A stretch of DNA of 35,469 bases from a virus: positions 1 through 35,469 of the IMG/VR virus record IMGVR_UViG_3300031754_000016. The stretch is one strand, 5' to 3'. Position 1 is the stretch's first letter, and every line of letters starts with the position of its first letter. A program made the position numbers and the translations under genes. The notes under the pieces are model-generated. The model was not told where the DNA came from and did not search any database. It saw nothing but the letters and a program-made list of their open reading frames with translations. Below are positions 16,063-23,575 of the stretch, piece after piece.

Positions 16063-17750
16063 TATCGGGGCCTCTTGAGTTTGCTGAGGGCGGCTAGCTG
16101 GAGTTCTTCTCGCTGAGCGGAAGCCACTTCGGCGGCGTCCGGGAAGTCAAGTGCCTCAAGGGCATATTGTAATGGAAGGTGGCCTTCCTTCAATAGACCC
16201 ATCACGAGTGAGCGCATGGCGGCTGCTGACATGGGCCTTATGGATGTGTGGTCTAAGTAAACGTCGTAGTCTTCGATGGGGCCTAGTTCGGGCCACGCCG
16301 TCAGTTTTACGTCGCCACTATCTTGGCTGACAAATTGTGTGCCCTGTTTCAAGTTGCGCATGGTCCAGAACACCAGTTCGGCGGTGCGCTGGACGCTCTC
16401 GGCCATCATACGAGCACGCATGCGGGTCAGGAATTGTGATTGGAATATCGACGCGTCGTTCAGGTCGGCGCCTACGTTGCCGGGGGCCTGTTGGCCCGCT
16501 CTGGCTGGAGTGAATCCTTGTAGCTCTTTCTGCAACGTGAGTAACTGTTGGGGCGCTTGGGTCATGTGGGCGGGCATGGCTTGGGGATATTTACATTCGG
16601 GCACAGGACTGTTGGCGTTGATGATGCATACTTGGGCGGGGATGCCGCCAAACTCTTCGGCACGCAGGCCGGTGCGTTCGTCTATGAACCAGATCATGTT
16701 GTTGGTGCGGACGGCGTTCTCGAAGTTCTGGGTCAGGTGGCGTTCGGCTAGCTCCTGTAGACCCTTTGTGTAGCGTACGGGCGGTGGGCACCAGAAGCTG
16801 CCCAGGGTAGGCATGGCGTGGTAGGGGATGATTGGCCAGCTGCGGAATGGATAAGGGTTGTCGCCGTCGGCCAGAACGATGCCGTCGCACTCTACGATCC
16901 AGCGTCCGTTGGGCCATCGCAGCTTGCGTTGGGGGGCGGGGATCAGTGCTCCTAATTGGGACTGGATTCGTTCAACGTCTTCCTTGGGGATGTCCATGGC
17001 GGTGTAGTCGCGGATGTACAGGTGTCTTACGGTAAGGCGCCCGTCGCCACTAGGCTTTATTGTGGGTATGCCACCGCTGATGCTCATGGGCCCGTCGGGT
17101 AACTTTAAGCCAATGTCGAAGCCGTCGGGGGGTGCAGACGCTCGCCCTAGTACGTTGCGTGGATGGACTCGGTAACCGTTCTCGGGCCACAGGCGTTGGA
17201 TTTCGTCAATGTACATGCGGTCTTTGAGGATGACGTAGACCCACTGTTCGGGGTCCGCTGATCCAGGGTCGGGGAACACTGTGCTGGGGTCGCGGACTTC
17301 CATCCACACTTCGCCCTGGCCGCGCTTGGCCTCGGGGTCGAAGCCTACTTGGATAAAGCCGGTGCCACAATAGAGGCCCCACAGTTCGGCCAGGAATATT
17401 TTGTTGTTGAAGTACTGCTGACGCCAGTGCTCGGTGAAGCCGTCTTCGGCGGCACGGTCGCGCTTGCCGTCTTTCATGATGAATATTTTGGGCTGCTGAT
17501 CGCTGAGGTCGGTGGCTTCGTTCAGCATCAGGGTTTGGAGCTGCGGCACCACTACCCTAGGTCTAAAGGTGGGGGATGCGGGGAACCTACCTGTCAAACT
17601 GTGAAAGTCGCGGACCTCTTGGAACCAGTCATCGCCGAGGGTGTTGTCACGTTCGTCTTGACTCAGCCGTTCCAACTCATCCATTTGTCTGGTGATAGTT
17701 AAGTCAGGGCTCTCTTGAGCTGATTCTCTTTTTATATTGGTGATAGGCAT
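16062..17750 (-). CDS. Portal protein (562 aa)
   Basis: ATG 17750 lies one base after the homing endonuclease stop (TAGTATG). The N terminus is charged and helical, followed by the wing-like region with PRVVVPQLQTLMLNEATD, an alpha/beta part with GTGFIQVGFDP and RDPSTVFPDP, and WVYVILKDRMYIDEI. The long helical C-terminal crown/stem region contains NFENAVRTNN and ADLNDASIFQSQFLTRMRA. Length and order fit a podovirus portal that forms the dodecameric DNA channel. Position downstream of TerL agrees. The C terminus ends in a Lys/Arg tail. Confidence 0.8.
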   Translation of the reverse strand: MPITNIKRESAQESPDLTITRQMDELERLSQDERDNTLGDDWFQEVRDFHSLTGRFPASPTFRPRVVVPQLQTLMLNEATDLSDQQPKIFIMKDGKRDRAAEDGFTEHWRQQYFNNKIFLAELWGLYCGTGFIQVGFDPEAKRGQGEVWMEVRDPSTVFPDPGSADPEQWVYVILKDRMYIDEIQRLWPENGYRVHPRNVLGRASAPPDGFDIGLKLPDGPMSISGGIPTIKPSGDGRLTVRHLYIRDYTAMDIPKEDVERIQSQLGALIPAPQRKLRWPNGRWIVECDGIVLADGDNPYPFRSWPIIPYHAMPTLGSFWCPPPVRYTKGLQELAERHLTQNFENAVRTNNMIWFIDERTGLRAEEFGGIPAQVCIINANSPVPECKYPQAMPAHMTQAPQQLLTLQKELQGFTPARAGQQAPGNVGADLNDASIFQSQFLTRMRARMMAESVQRTAELVFWTMRNLKQGTQFVSQDSGDVKLTAWPELGPIEDYDVYLDHTSIRPMSAAAMRSLVMGLLKEGHLPLQYALEALDFPDAAEVASAQREELQLAALSKLKRPR

Positions 17751-17751
17751 A

Positions 17752-18291
17752 CTAGGCTACCTTTGCTTGACGCAACTTTTCATAATAAGCATGTCGCGTA
17801 GCTTTCCGACATATCCTACAAGTGCGCCCACCTTCTGGATACCAAATAGTATTCTCTTCAGTCCATGGATGGCCATTGCGACAAGTCTCTTTCGCTCTGA
17901 CTGCAGGGTACAAAAGGTGGTGTAGTTTAGACGAGTTCAAGCGAGGATACATTGTACAGAATCGCAGAACATCCTGGGCAGCTAGCTTTTTGACAATTAA
18001 GTATGGAAGAAGCAGCCGTAGACATTTTTCTACGTCAACCCGCTTAGCCACACGCAAGTTCAACGATGGTTGTGTTCCACGTATCCTATGCGCCCAGTGA
18101 GCTTTATTTATATAAGAAGCTATCCCCTGCCGCTTCAAAAACTCTTGTATTACATATAGGACACCAGCTTGGCGCTCCGTTTGTCCAACAGTGATACTAG
18201 GACTTATGTGATTTGTTCCTTGAGCAATTCGTATACACCCTTCACCGTCTACAAACCCAGCCACGTAAGCCCACATTTTATCGTCAGTCAC
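17752..18291 (-). CDS. LAGLIDADG homing endonuclease with C-terminal Cys finger (179 aa)
   Basis: The GTG start at 18291 overlaps the previous stop. Residues 8-20 (YVAGFVDGEGCIR) are the LAGLIDADG helix with the catalytic acidic residue; one copy is present, so it would act as a dimer. Residues about 136-170 carry CxxGHP, then N, then RxCRIC, a zinc-binding motif more usual at the end of phage HNH enzymes. The gene is more AT-rich than its neighbours and sits neatly between the 138-aa gene and portal as a free-standing element, which suggests insertion. It would cut a site in the intron-less allele of a related phage and promote its own spread. Confidence 0.85.
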   Translation of the reverse strand: MTDDKMWAYVAGFVDGEGCIRIAQGTNHISPSITVGQTERQAGVLYVIQEFLKRQGIASYINKAHWAHRIRGTQPSLNLRVAKRVDVEKCLRLLLPYLIVKKLAAQDVLRFCTMYPRLNSSKLHHLLYPAVRAKETCRNGHPWTEENTIWYPEGGRTCRICRKATRHAYYEKLRQAKVA

Positions 18292-18707
18292 TATTGCACC
18301 TTAGGTTTAGCCAGCAGAGTGTCGTCGCCGTTCAGGTAGCTGCGCAGGGCGGCGATGGGGTCTTCACTTTTTACGCCCTCTTCAGTGCGCATGAAGTCCT
18401 CGATGGCGATTCCAACTTTTATCCATCCCTCTAGCGTCATCACGTTTGGGACCAGTATTTGTGGGTTGCCCATGATTTTGCTCTGCAGGTCGGCCCATGC
18501 CGTCATGCGTCCAGTGCGCCGGTTACGTTTGAACGCCTGGCCAATGTCCTTTAGGATGTCGGTGGCCGAGGCGTATTCATGCTCTGGCGGCGCTGGTTCG
18601 CTCGGCGCAGTAACCCGGCTTCGATCTCCGCTAGGTCGCTGTCGGTCGGGACGGCCATTTTCGATACCTTCGCTGCCTGCTCCTGAATGCGTTCGGGTCT
18701 TATCCAT
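18291..18707 (-). CDS. Hypothetical packaging-region protein (up to 138 aa)
   Basis: The frame runs from ATG 18707 but overlaps the 128-aa gene by 157 bases, and no other ATG, GTG or TTG occurs until MTAWADLQ near residue 67. The true start is therefore uncertain. The C-terminal half is a clean helical domain (DILKDIGQAFKRNRRTGR, LEGWIKVGIAIEDFM, IAALRSYLNGDD). Not recognised. It is found between TerL and portal. Confidence 0.45.
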   Translation of the reverse strand: MDKTRTHSGAGSEGIENGRPDRQRPSGDRSRVTAPSEPAPPEHEYASATDILKDIGQAFKRNRRTGRMTAWADLQSKIMGNPQILVPNVMTLEGWIKVGIAIEDFMRTEEGVKSEDPIAALRSYLNGDDTLLAKPKVQ

Positions 18708-18937
18708 TCGGCGGCCTCTGGATTAATTATCATCATCTCTGCAAACTGACTGCCTGCCCTGAGCACTAGCTCACCGCTGCCGGGATCGTAGTCTGTGTAG
18801 AGTATGGCCCTCTCGTTCAGGGCGTCGATATCGCTGCATTTGACGCGCAGTTCGCCACCTTCCCTGCGGGCCAACGCGAGCAAGATGCGGGTGTAGTACG
18901 ATAAGGGGTCTTGTTTGCCTCGTGTGTGGCTGGGCAT
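18551..18937 (-). CDS. Hypothetical packaging-region protein (128 aa)
   Basis: ATG 18937 overlaps the stop of the 57-aa gene (TAATG). Residues 10-45 are a helix plus strand (LSYYTRILLALARREGGELRV cut at its end by a short loop), followed by an acidic beta part (YTDYDPGSGELVL) and a charged helical C terminus. No family recognised. Tight overlaps on both sides indicate translational coupling in the packaging operon. Confidence 0.5.
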   Translation of the reverse strand: MPSHTRGKQDPLSYYTRILLALARREGGELRVKCSDIDALNERAILYTDYDPGSGELVLRAGSQFAEMMIINPEAAEWIRPERIQEQAAKVSKMAVPTDSDLAEIEAGLLRRANQRRQSMNTPRPPTS

Positions 18938-19110
18938 TAGCGCCTACCCCGGCCCCTGTGTCTACCATATTTAGCATCGGACTGTTCAGACCTCAGCCTA
19001 GATACCTTGGCGCCACGCTTTTCACTGACGCCCTGGGATGGGATGAAGCCGCCGGTGGGTTCGCCATGCATGTGGCGGCCTTTCATACGGCCTTTTGTGC
19101 TGCGTGCCAT
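18937..19110 (-). CDS. Small basic protein (57 aa)
   Basis: ATG 19110 follows the TerL stop by one base (TAACATG). The protein begins MARSTKGRMKGRHMHGE and ends GRHRGRGRR, with a central GGFIPSQGVSEKRG. It is Arg/Lys/Gly/His-rich and probably binds nucleic acid or is disordered. It belongs to a recurring class of very small basic proteins in this arm. Confidence 0.5.
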   Translation of the reverse strand: MARSTKGRMKGRHMHGEPTGGFIPSQGVSEKRGAKVSRLRSEQSDAKYGRHRGRGRR

Positions 19111-19111
19111 G

Positions 19112-20854
19112 TTAGATACCCTCCAGTCCATGTCCTAGTATCGGCTTACTGCTACCTTTTGACGATGACATAACCTTTTTGAAGTGGCGCTGCAGGCTGA
19201 ACTCCAGGTCGTCTTGCCACTTTGGGAGCTTTTCGCGCAGCTGTTCGTCTTCGGAGCCCATCACGAAGGGGTCGCGCCACACACGCTTGCCGAGTACCTT
19301 GGGGGGCGGGTTCTGTACGTACGCGATGGCTGCGAGCATAGCTGACATTAAGATGTCGTCGTGGCCGTACTCGACTTCCCACCTGCCGCTCTCGACTAGG
19401 GTAGCCTGATCAAGTTGTTCGAGGCAGGCTTCGTCGCGGACTGTCAAGGTGGGGAACTCTTCGCCGCGCATGCGCCCTCGGATGCAGGTACGGAAGTTAT
19501 CGAACAGTTTGCGCCGCGAGTATGTGGTGGTTTCCCAGCCGATCAGTGTGGAAGGCTTGCGGCCCCACTTGTCGTCCTTGCCCTTCCACAGGGCGAAGTT
19601 GGGGTACATAAGCTGGTCGCGCAGGATGCGGATGGTCTCGCGGCCACTGTTACCGGTGAGTTCGACGTTGAGCATGGCCTTGTTGTACCAGCGGCCCGCC
19701 ACGTTGAGGTACTGGGCTAGGATGTCTGGGGTGATGCGTTCACTGTAGCGAGCTACGATTGCGCCCACTGTGCCGTCAATGACCGTGAATGCTGCGAAGT
19801 CGCCCTCTTCTACGCCTACGGCTGCGTCGGCGCCTATGTAGTATGTGTGGCCAGTTTTAGGCTCTTCCCACAGTAACATGGAGCCCTGGGTGGTCTTTTC
19901 AAAGCGGGGGTGGTCGGCGTCCCAGTGTAGGTGGCCTTTGGCGACTGGGGTGACTACGCACTGGCGCACGAACTTTACTTCGTCAGATGGGAATGCTGGG
20001 TCACCTGATGCAACGAACGCGATTTCCGGTGTCCAAGGGAACTCTTGCATGAAGCGGGGCAGCATGCCTTGACATTTATTTTCTAGAGTGTAGCGCATCC
20101 AAGCGATCTGCGCTTTGTTGGCATTGAATGGTGTAGCCATCAGCTCGCGCTCTAAGTCGTTGGCAGGTGCGTCTTCTGCATCCTCTGGATCACCTACGCA
20201 GATTGGATCATCTAGGAATCCGATGAACACTGGCACGTAGCCGTTGTGGCCTGCGACTGCGGATTTCCAGAACTCGTAGAACACTTTACCTGGGCCTACT
20301 CTGCCGAAGGCGGTGGATTCGATGACGACCATCGTATCAGGACCTTCGCTGACGGCTGGCAATAGTGACAGGAAGCTTCCCTCACCAGGGAATTGGCTGG
20401 CTTCACTTAGGTGTAAAGCAGACAGTGTTAATCCGCGCCCACCGCCTAATGAGCCTGCGGTGGCGATGTCCAAGATGCTGTCGCCGCCTTTGTGCTTAAC
20501 GACAATGTGTTTGGTGAAGATGTCGCCCACTTTTACGGGGAGTGCCTTAGCGAGATCGCGGGGGACTCTGAATAAACCTTCAGCGGTGTCGTTCAGGTGC
20601 GCTACGATTTTTGCGTGGGCCTGTTCGCGGGCCAGGCAGTGTAGCAGCAGCAGAGCGTCTACTTCACTTGATATGCCCACGCGGCGTGACTTCAACACGA
20701 TGGCACGGACTCGGTCAGTTTCTGCGTACTGCGCTGTGATCTTATCGGTAAATATCTGCTGCGATGGACGTAACTTAAAAGGTACAGTGCGGCCAGTCTG
20801 GATGTCCTTGATAGGCAGCTTTTCAAGAAGGTCTACGGAGCGTTGGATGTTCAC
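19112..20854 (-). CDS. terL: Terminase large subunit (580 aa)
   Basis: The start chosen is GTG 20854, whose GTGA overlaps the previous stop and which has GGGAG eight bases upstream. An ATG 23 codons further up would overlap the previous gene by 73 bases. Residues 55-62 (KSRRVGIS) are the Walker A-like ATPase loop. LSALHLSEAS near 148 is the Walker B-like segment, with Ser-Glu as in many terminases, and VVIESTAFG near 178 follows. The C-terminal nuclease has GADAAVGVEEGDFAA, a central ELTGNSG strand and the late acidic site YGHDDILMS. It powers DNA packaging into proheads and cuts the concatemer. It heads the head-gene operon. Confidence 0.9.
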   Translation of the reverse strand: MNIQRSVDLLEKLPIKDIQTGRTVPFKLRPSQQIFTDKITAQYAETDRVRAIVLKSRRVGISSEVDALLLLHCLAREQAHAKIVAHLNDTAEGLFRVPRDLAKALPVKVGDIFTKHIVVKHKGGDSILDIATAGSLGGGRGLTLSALHLSEASQFPGEGSFLSLLPAVSEGPDTMVVIESTAFGRVGPGKVFYEFWKSAVAGHNGYVPVFIGFLDDPICVGDPEDAEDAPANDLERELMATPFNANKAQIAWMRYTLENKCQGMLPRFMQEFPWTPEIAFVASGDPAFPSDEVKFVRQCVVTPVAKGHLHWDADHPRFEKTTQGSMLLWEEPKTGHTYYIGADAAVGVEEGDFAAFTVIDGTVGAIVARYSERITPDILAQYLNVAGRWYNKAMLNVELTGNSGRETIRILRDQLMYPNFALWKGKDDKWGRKPSTLIGWETTTYSRRKLFDNFRTCIRGRMRGEEFPTLTVRDEACLEQLDQATLVESGRWEVEYGHDDILMSAMLAAIAYVQNPPPKVLGKRVWRDPFVMGSEDEQLREKLPKWQDDLEFSLQRHFKKVMSSSKGSSKPILGHGLEGI

Positions 20855-21222
20855 CGGGTGCGCTCCCTTCCGTTTGGACTTACTGACCTGAACATGCCAC
20901 CCATGGCCGCTTTCATGTGACACCCTTGGCTGCAGATAGATTCGCGCTCCACCACGCCAGTTTTAACGTTCATGCGGGCCTGCGTGTACACTGGGCTATA
21001 AATATTGCGCCCGTGCTCAACGCGGGTGGGCAGCTCGTGGTGGCACACGATGCAGTACTCTTTCTTCTGCTGGGAGTTGCGCTGGCTGTATATGCGTGTA
21101 CCGGCGTCGGCACTGGCTCTGACTTCGGCGAGCAGCTTTTCGTAGTTGGTTAGCGACAAACTGTTCCAGTCGGTCTCGGTGGGGACGTTAAATTGATTGA
21201 CAGCCAGGCTAGACTTCGGCAT
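20851..21222 (-). CDS. Hypothetical zinc-binding protein upstream of TerL (123 aa)
   Basis: ATG 21222 follows GGGAGGGTGGA and overlaps the end of the 85-aa gene. A CIVCHHELPTRVEHG segment (C53-x2-C56 with nearby His) and a later C-x3-C (SICSQGCH) suggest a four-Cys zinc site. The N-terminal third is helical. Its stop is fused to the TerL start. Position would fit a small terminase subunit or an HNH-type packaging accessory, but no HNH Asn/His pair can be seen, so no function is assigned. Confidence 0.5.
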   Translation of the reverse strand: MPKSSLAVNQFNVPTETDWNSLSLTNYEKLLAEVRASADAGTRIYSQRNSQQKKEYCIVCHHELPTRVEHGRNIYSPVYTQARMNVKTGVVERESICSQGCHMKAAMGGMFRSVSPNGRERTR

Positions 21223-21466
21223 TCCACCCTCCCTGGGGCGCTATGAAGAACACATGCCTGTCACGGTTAGTGAGTTGAAGCTCGCGGCGCCGGTTCATTT
21301 CGAGTTTCCACTGCGCCCTGGCTTTGCCATGGGGGGTGGTGAACACGTAGCCACAGCGGCATGTGCGGCAGCCAAACTGATAGTATTCGTCGTCTTGAGC
21401 TAAGATTACTGGGTCACTGCGCTCACACGTGCCCTTTTTGTGGTTCGGGCAGACTGGGGCGTCCAT
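21209..21466 (-). CDS. Small zinc-finger protein (85 aa)
   Basis: ATG 21466. Cys at 6, 14, 33, 36 and 38 (C-x7-C, then CRTCRCG) plus His 9 form a probable zinc ribbon. This is followed by a basic helix KARAQWKLEMNRRRELQ. Probably a DNA-binding accessory. It overlaps the next gene by 14 bases. Confidence 0.5.
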   Translation of the reverse strand: MDAPVCPNHKKGTCERSDPVILAQDDEYYQFGCRTCRCGYVFTTPHGKARAQWKLEMNRRRELQLTNRDRHVFFIAPQGGWNAEV

Positions 21467-21487
21467 GGGTCTAGTACTACTATTACC

Positions 21488-21919
21488 TTAAACGCCTGTC
21501 AAGTCAAATGTTGTGCGGGCGTCTTTGGGGTCGCGGCGGGCCTCGGGTGGCGCCATCGTTTGGTGGAGGTAGCATTTGAACAGGTAGGTGCGTATCTGCC
21601 AGCGGTGCATCCAGTTTATGTAGCGGCGGCTGCCTCGGGCGTAGATGGCGATGTAGGCGGCGTTGGCCATCATGGAGCCGATCTTTTGCTGGGTGATGGG
21701 CTTGCCTTCGCGGACGGCCTTGTCATATAGCCTGTTGTATTCGGCCCAGGCGGTGTCGCGGAGGTGTGGGGGGACGTGTCTAAAGGGCTTGGCGCCGCCA
21801 CCGTGTTTGCGGTTATCTTTGGCGTAATTGTTGAGGGTGGGCTTTTGCGAGCGGCGGGCGTCCACCTCTTTGAAATATTGCAGGGTGTTGTCGATGGCCT
21901 TCTGGCTGAGCTTTCGCAT
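21488..21919 (-). CDS. First gene of leftward module, hypothetical (143 aa)
   Basis: ATG 21919 is chosen; an in-frame GTG two codons upstream (21925) is equally possible, and neither has a good ribosome site. The protein is basic and helical (LSQKAIDNTLQYFKEVDARR, then YNRLYDKAVREG, QQKIGSMMANAAYIAIYARG). Being first in the packaging operon and of small-terminase size, it could be the small terminase, but no HTH is convincing. It reads away from the divergent switch at 21948-21977. Confidence 0.5.
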   Translation of the reverse strand: MRKLSQKAIDNTLQYFKEVDARRSQKPTLNNYAKDNRKHGGGAKPFRHVPPHLRDTAWAEYNRLYDKAVREGKPITQQKIGSMMANAAYIAIYARGSRRYINWMHRWQIRTYLFKCYLHQTMAPPEARRDPKDARTTFDLTGV

Positions 21920-21947
21920 GGCCACAGAGTACCATTAAAATTAGTAC

Positions 21948-21977
21948 TTGCATAGCCACTTTTAGTGTGGTATTCAA
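21948..21977. promoter_or_regulatory. Divergent promoter/operator with near-palindrome
   Basis: On the plus strand TTGCAT (21948-21953) is followed after 17 bases by TATTCA (21971-21976). On the minus strand TTGAAT (21977-21972) is followed after 17 bases by TATGCA (21954-21949). The two readings arise because the block is an imperfect inverted repeat around TTTTA with CCAC/GTG arms. Hexamers are weak matches to sigma-70. The spacing, the divergent gene starts on both sides and the symmetry suggest a shared promoter with a regulator site. Confidence 0.45.
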
Positions 21978-21995
21978 TGCCTAAGGAGGTTCACA

Positions 21996-22295
21996 ATGTC
22001 TAAAGGTACGGCGTTGTCGAGGTCCATTAGTTTCTTCCGCGAGGCTGATAGCGATACGGCTCGCGTGGCGTATCAGCTGGTTACCGAAATCATGCAGGAG
22101 CGAATTACGCATCCTAGTAAGGCTAAGGTGGCCACACCCAAAGTGAAGCGGCACCGGCGCACTAAGGCGCAGATGGCTGAAGCTATGGCGCATGCACGAG
22201 CGGCTAAGGCAGCTAGGGCTTCTAGTGGTGCGGTGGCCGCATCAGGGGGAGCGCTGGCTGAGTTGTATGAAGATGGCAAGGGTGCGGGGGCATAG
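21996..22295 (+). CDS. Hypothetical basic Ala-rich protein (99 aa)
   Basis: ATG 21996 with a perfect AAGGAGGT ribosome site; first gene of the rightward module. The N-terminal half is helical (AYQLVTEIMQERI). The middle is very basic (KVKRHRRTKAQM) and resembles a short DNA-binding hook. The remainder is Ala-rich helix (MAEAMAHARAAKAARAS) with a small acidic end. The strong ribosome site and leading position fit an early regulator, but no fold is recognised. Confidence 0.55.
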   Translation: MSKGTALSRSISFFREADSDTARVAYQLVTEIMQERITHPSKAKVATPKVKRHRRTKAQMAEAMAHARAAKAARASSGAVAASGGALAELYEDGKGAGA

Positions 22296-22297
22296 GC

Positions 22298-22642
22298 GTG
22301 GCTACACAAATTATCTGGGACGAAGACACACCTACCTCACCTGAACCAGCAGAGGAGCTAGTCCCATCTCCAACGTCGCCCACAATGGTGCCACTAGAAG
22401 TCTACCGTTCTATGTTCTTGGGCACCGTGGATACTCACGAACTGATTGCTGAGCTTAATAAGCGCGGCATGATGGTGACCGCACGTACCAGTGGGTATAT
22501 GACTATACCTACTACTACCAGTGCTACGACCCAACTCGATTTTCAACACGTTACTTATGGAGGGCTACAGCAGGCAGCTTTAAGTGGTGGCATATATCAA
22601 CAGTCATTGGGAGCGGTGGATGCCGCCAAAAACAAGTGGTGA
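22298..22642 (+). CDS. Hypothetical protein (114 aa)
   Basis: The start is GTG 22298, two bases after the preceding stop. The N terminus is Pro/Glu-rich and disordered. Residues 33-60 are helical (LEVYRSMFLGTVDTHELI, AELNKRGMM), and the C terminus is Thr/Gly-rich. Not recognised; it overlaps the next gene by 23 bases. Confidence 0.45.
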   Translation: MATQIIWDEDTPTSPEPAEELVPSPTSPTMVPLEVYRSMFLGTVDTHELIAELNKRGMMVTARTSGYMTIPTTTSATTQLDFQHVTYGGLQQAALSGGIYQQSLGAVDAAKNKW

Positions 22643-22802
22643 GGTGTTTGAGTACCTGAGCAGAATTGGTAAGATGGGTGGCGCCTCCAAGTCACCTAAG
22701 AAGCGGGCTGCGTCCAAGAGGAATGCCGACAAGGCGTGGAGGGCTAGGTGGCGTGACAGACCACAACGTGAGCCTGATCCGGCCACTGAAGAGGTGCTAT
22801 GA
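22620..22802 (+). CDS. Hypothetical basic protein (60 aa)
   Basis: ATG 22620 with GGAG eight bases upstream; an in-frame ATG 12 codons upstream is less likely. Sequence MPPKTSGEVFEYLSRIGKM is followed by a basic Lys/Arg/Ala stretch (SPKKRAASKRNADKAWRARW), a pattern frequent in tiny phage or plasmid proteins of unknown role. Its stop overlaps the HNH start (ATGA). Confidence 0.5.
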   Translation: MPPKTSGEVFEYLSRIGKMGGASKSPKKRAASKRNADKAWRARWRDRPQREPDPATEEVL

Positions 22803-23101
22803 GGGGTGTGCCCAATACGCTAGAAGACTTCTGGCGGTTTGTCAACCCAGATGGACCGCTCCCTAGAGAATGCCCACAACTAGGTCTATGTTGGCGGTGG
22901 CTAGGAGCAATTACTGGCCATGGTTATGGCTCTATGCGCTTACAAGGTAAAAGTGTGGGCGCCCATCAAGTTGGGTATAAGCTACTACGTGGAGACGTGC
23001 CTAATGGCTTAGAGCTAGATCATCTATGCCGTAATCGTGCCTGTGTTAATCCATACCACCTTGAAGCAGTTACACCCAAAGTAAATAAGCTAAGAGGGTA
23101 G
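22799..23101 (+). CDS. HNH endonuclease, truncated by frameshift (100 aa)
   Basis: ATG 22799 with GAGGTG upstream. The motif is LDHLCRNRACVNPYHLEAV: catalytic D74-H75, zinc Cys 77 and 82, N84 and H87, preceded by CWRWLG and HGYGSM, the standard layout of small phage HNH homing enzymes. The family normally continues, after N-x-L-R-G, into a segment with ARKT and CxxGHP. Here a TAG follows LRG immediately, and the missing part sits in another frame at 23113. The catalytic core is complete, so activity may persist. Confidence 0.85.
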   Translation: MRGVPNTLEDFWRFVNPDGPLPRECPQLGLCWRWLGAITGHGYGSMRLQGKSVGAHQVGYKLLRGDVPNGLELDHLCRNRACVNPYHLEAVTPKVNKLRG

Positions 23102-23112
23102 GGTTCGCAGCG

Positions 23113-23268
23113 ATGCAAGCCCGCAAGACTTACTGCAAACATGGCCACCCATTTAGTGGTGACAACCTAATGCTGCGTAATAATCGTGGTAGGGACTGCC
23201 GAATATGCCACCGTATACAAGGCCGTAAAGCGGCTGCGAGATTACATGCCAGAACGAGCAGTAGCTAG
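23113..23268 (+). pseudogene. Detached C-terminal zinc tail of the HNH endonuclease
   Basis: Frame MQARKTYCKHGHPFSGDN, then RGRDCRICHR, 51 codons to TAG 23268. It contains the CxxGHP...N...RxCRIC zinc motif that ends many phage HNH enzymes. It lies one frame away: reading the frame upward gives VGFAAMQARKT, which would join LRG perfectly if one G were added to the GGG at 23096-23098. It is either a 1-base deletion, a sequencing error, or less likely a frameshift product. No good ribosome site supports independent translation. Confidence 0.6.
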
Positions 23269-23575
23269 AGGAGTAACGTTTGATTGTTCTGCAGACCGGC
23301 ATCACATGTGCCAGGATAGTAAGTGTGCTTGTATATGTCATCTGCCTGCGAGGGATGTCGTACAGAAGACTGATCCACCCATCATGGAGGCACCTCCTGA
23401 AGGGCCTACAGTCACTGGGTCAGTATGCCCTAAATGTAATACCCAGCCTAGGCCAGGCGATAAGTTCTGCAGGTGGGACGGTAGCAGGTTAATGGAAGGC
23501 GGGTTCTGTGGAGCCTGTCAAGCGGTGACCTTACTGGCAGATCACTATTGCTGGAGCTGCAGTGCCAAACTCTAA
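23246..23575 (+). CDS. Double zinc-ribbon protein (109 aa)
   Basis: The start is uncertain: the frame opens at 23186, but ATG 23246 avoids most of the overlap with the HNH tail. An N-terminal Cys/His cluster (CSADRHHMCQDSKCACICH) and a C-terminal pair of zinc ribbons (CPKC...FCRWDG, then FCGAC...YCWSC) are visible. This is the double-zinc-ribbon pattern of proteins that scaffold nucleic acid or protein partners. Function unknown. Confidence 0.55.
   Translation: MPERAVARGVTFDCSADRHHMCQDSKCACICHLPARDVVQKTDPPIMEAPPEGPTVTGSVCPKCNTQPRPGDKFCRWDGSRLMEGGFCGACQAVTLLADHYCWSCSAKL

Noticed and set aside
20313-20891. 192-codon open frame on the plus strand
   Set aside because: Antisense to the terminase gene, whose motifs are clear; no ribosome site and implausible composition.
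23096-23104. Programmed -1 frameshift in the HNH gene
   Set aside because: AGAGGGT is not a good X-XXY-YYZ slippery heptamer and no downstream pseudoknot is evident; a deletion or read error is simpler.
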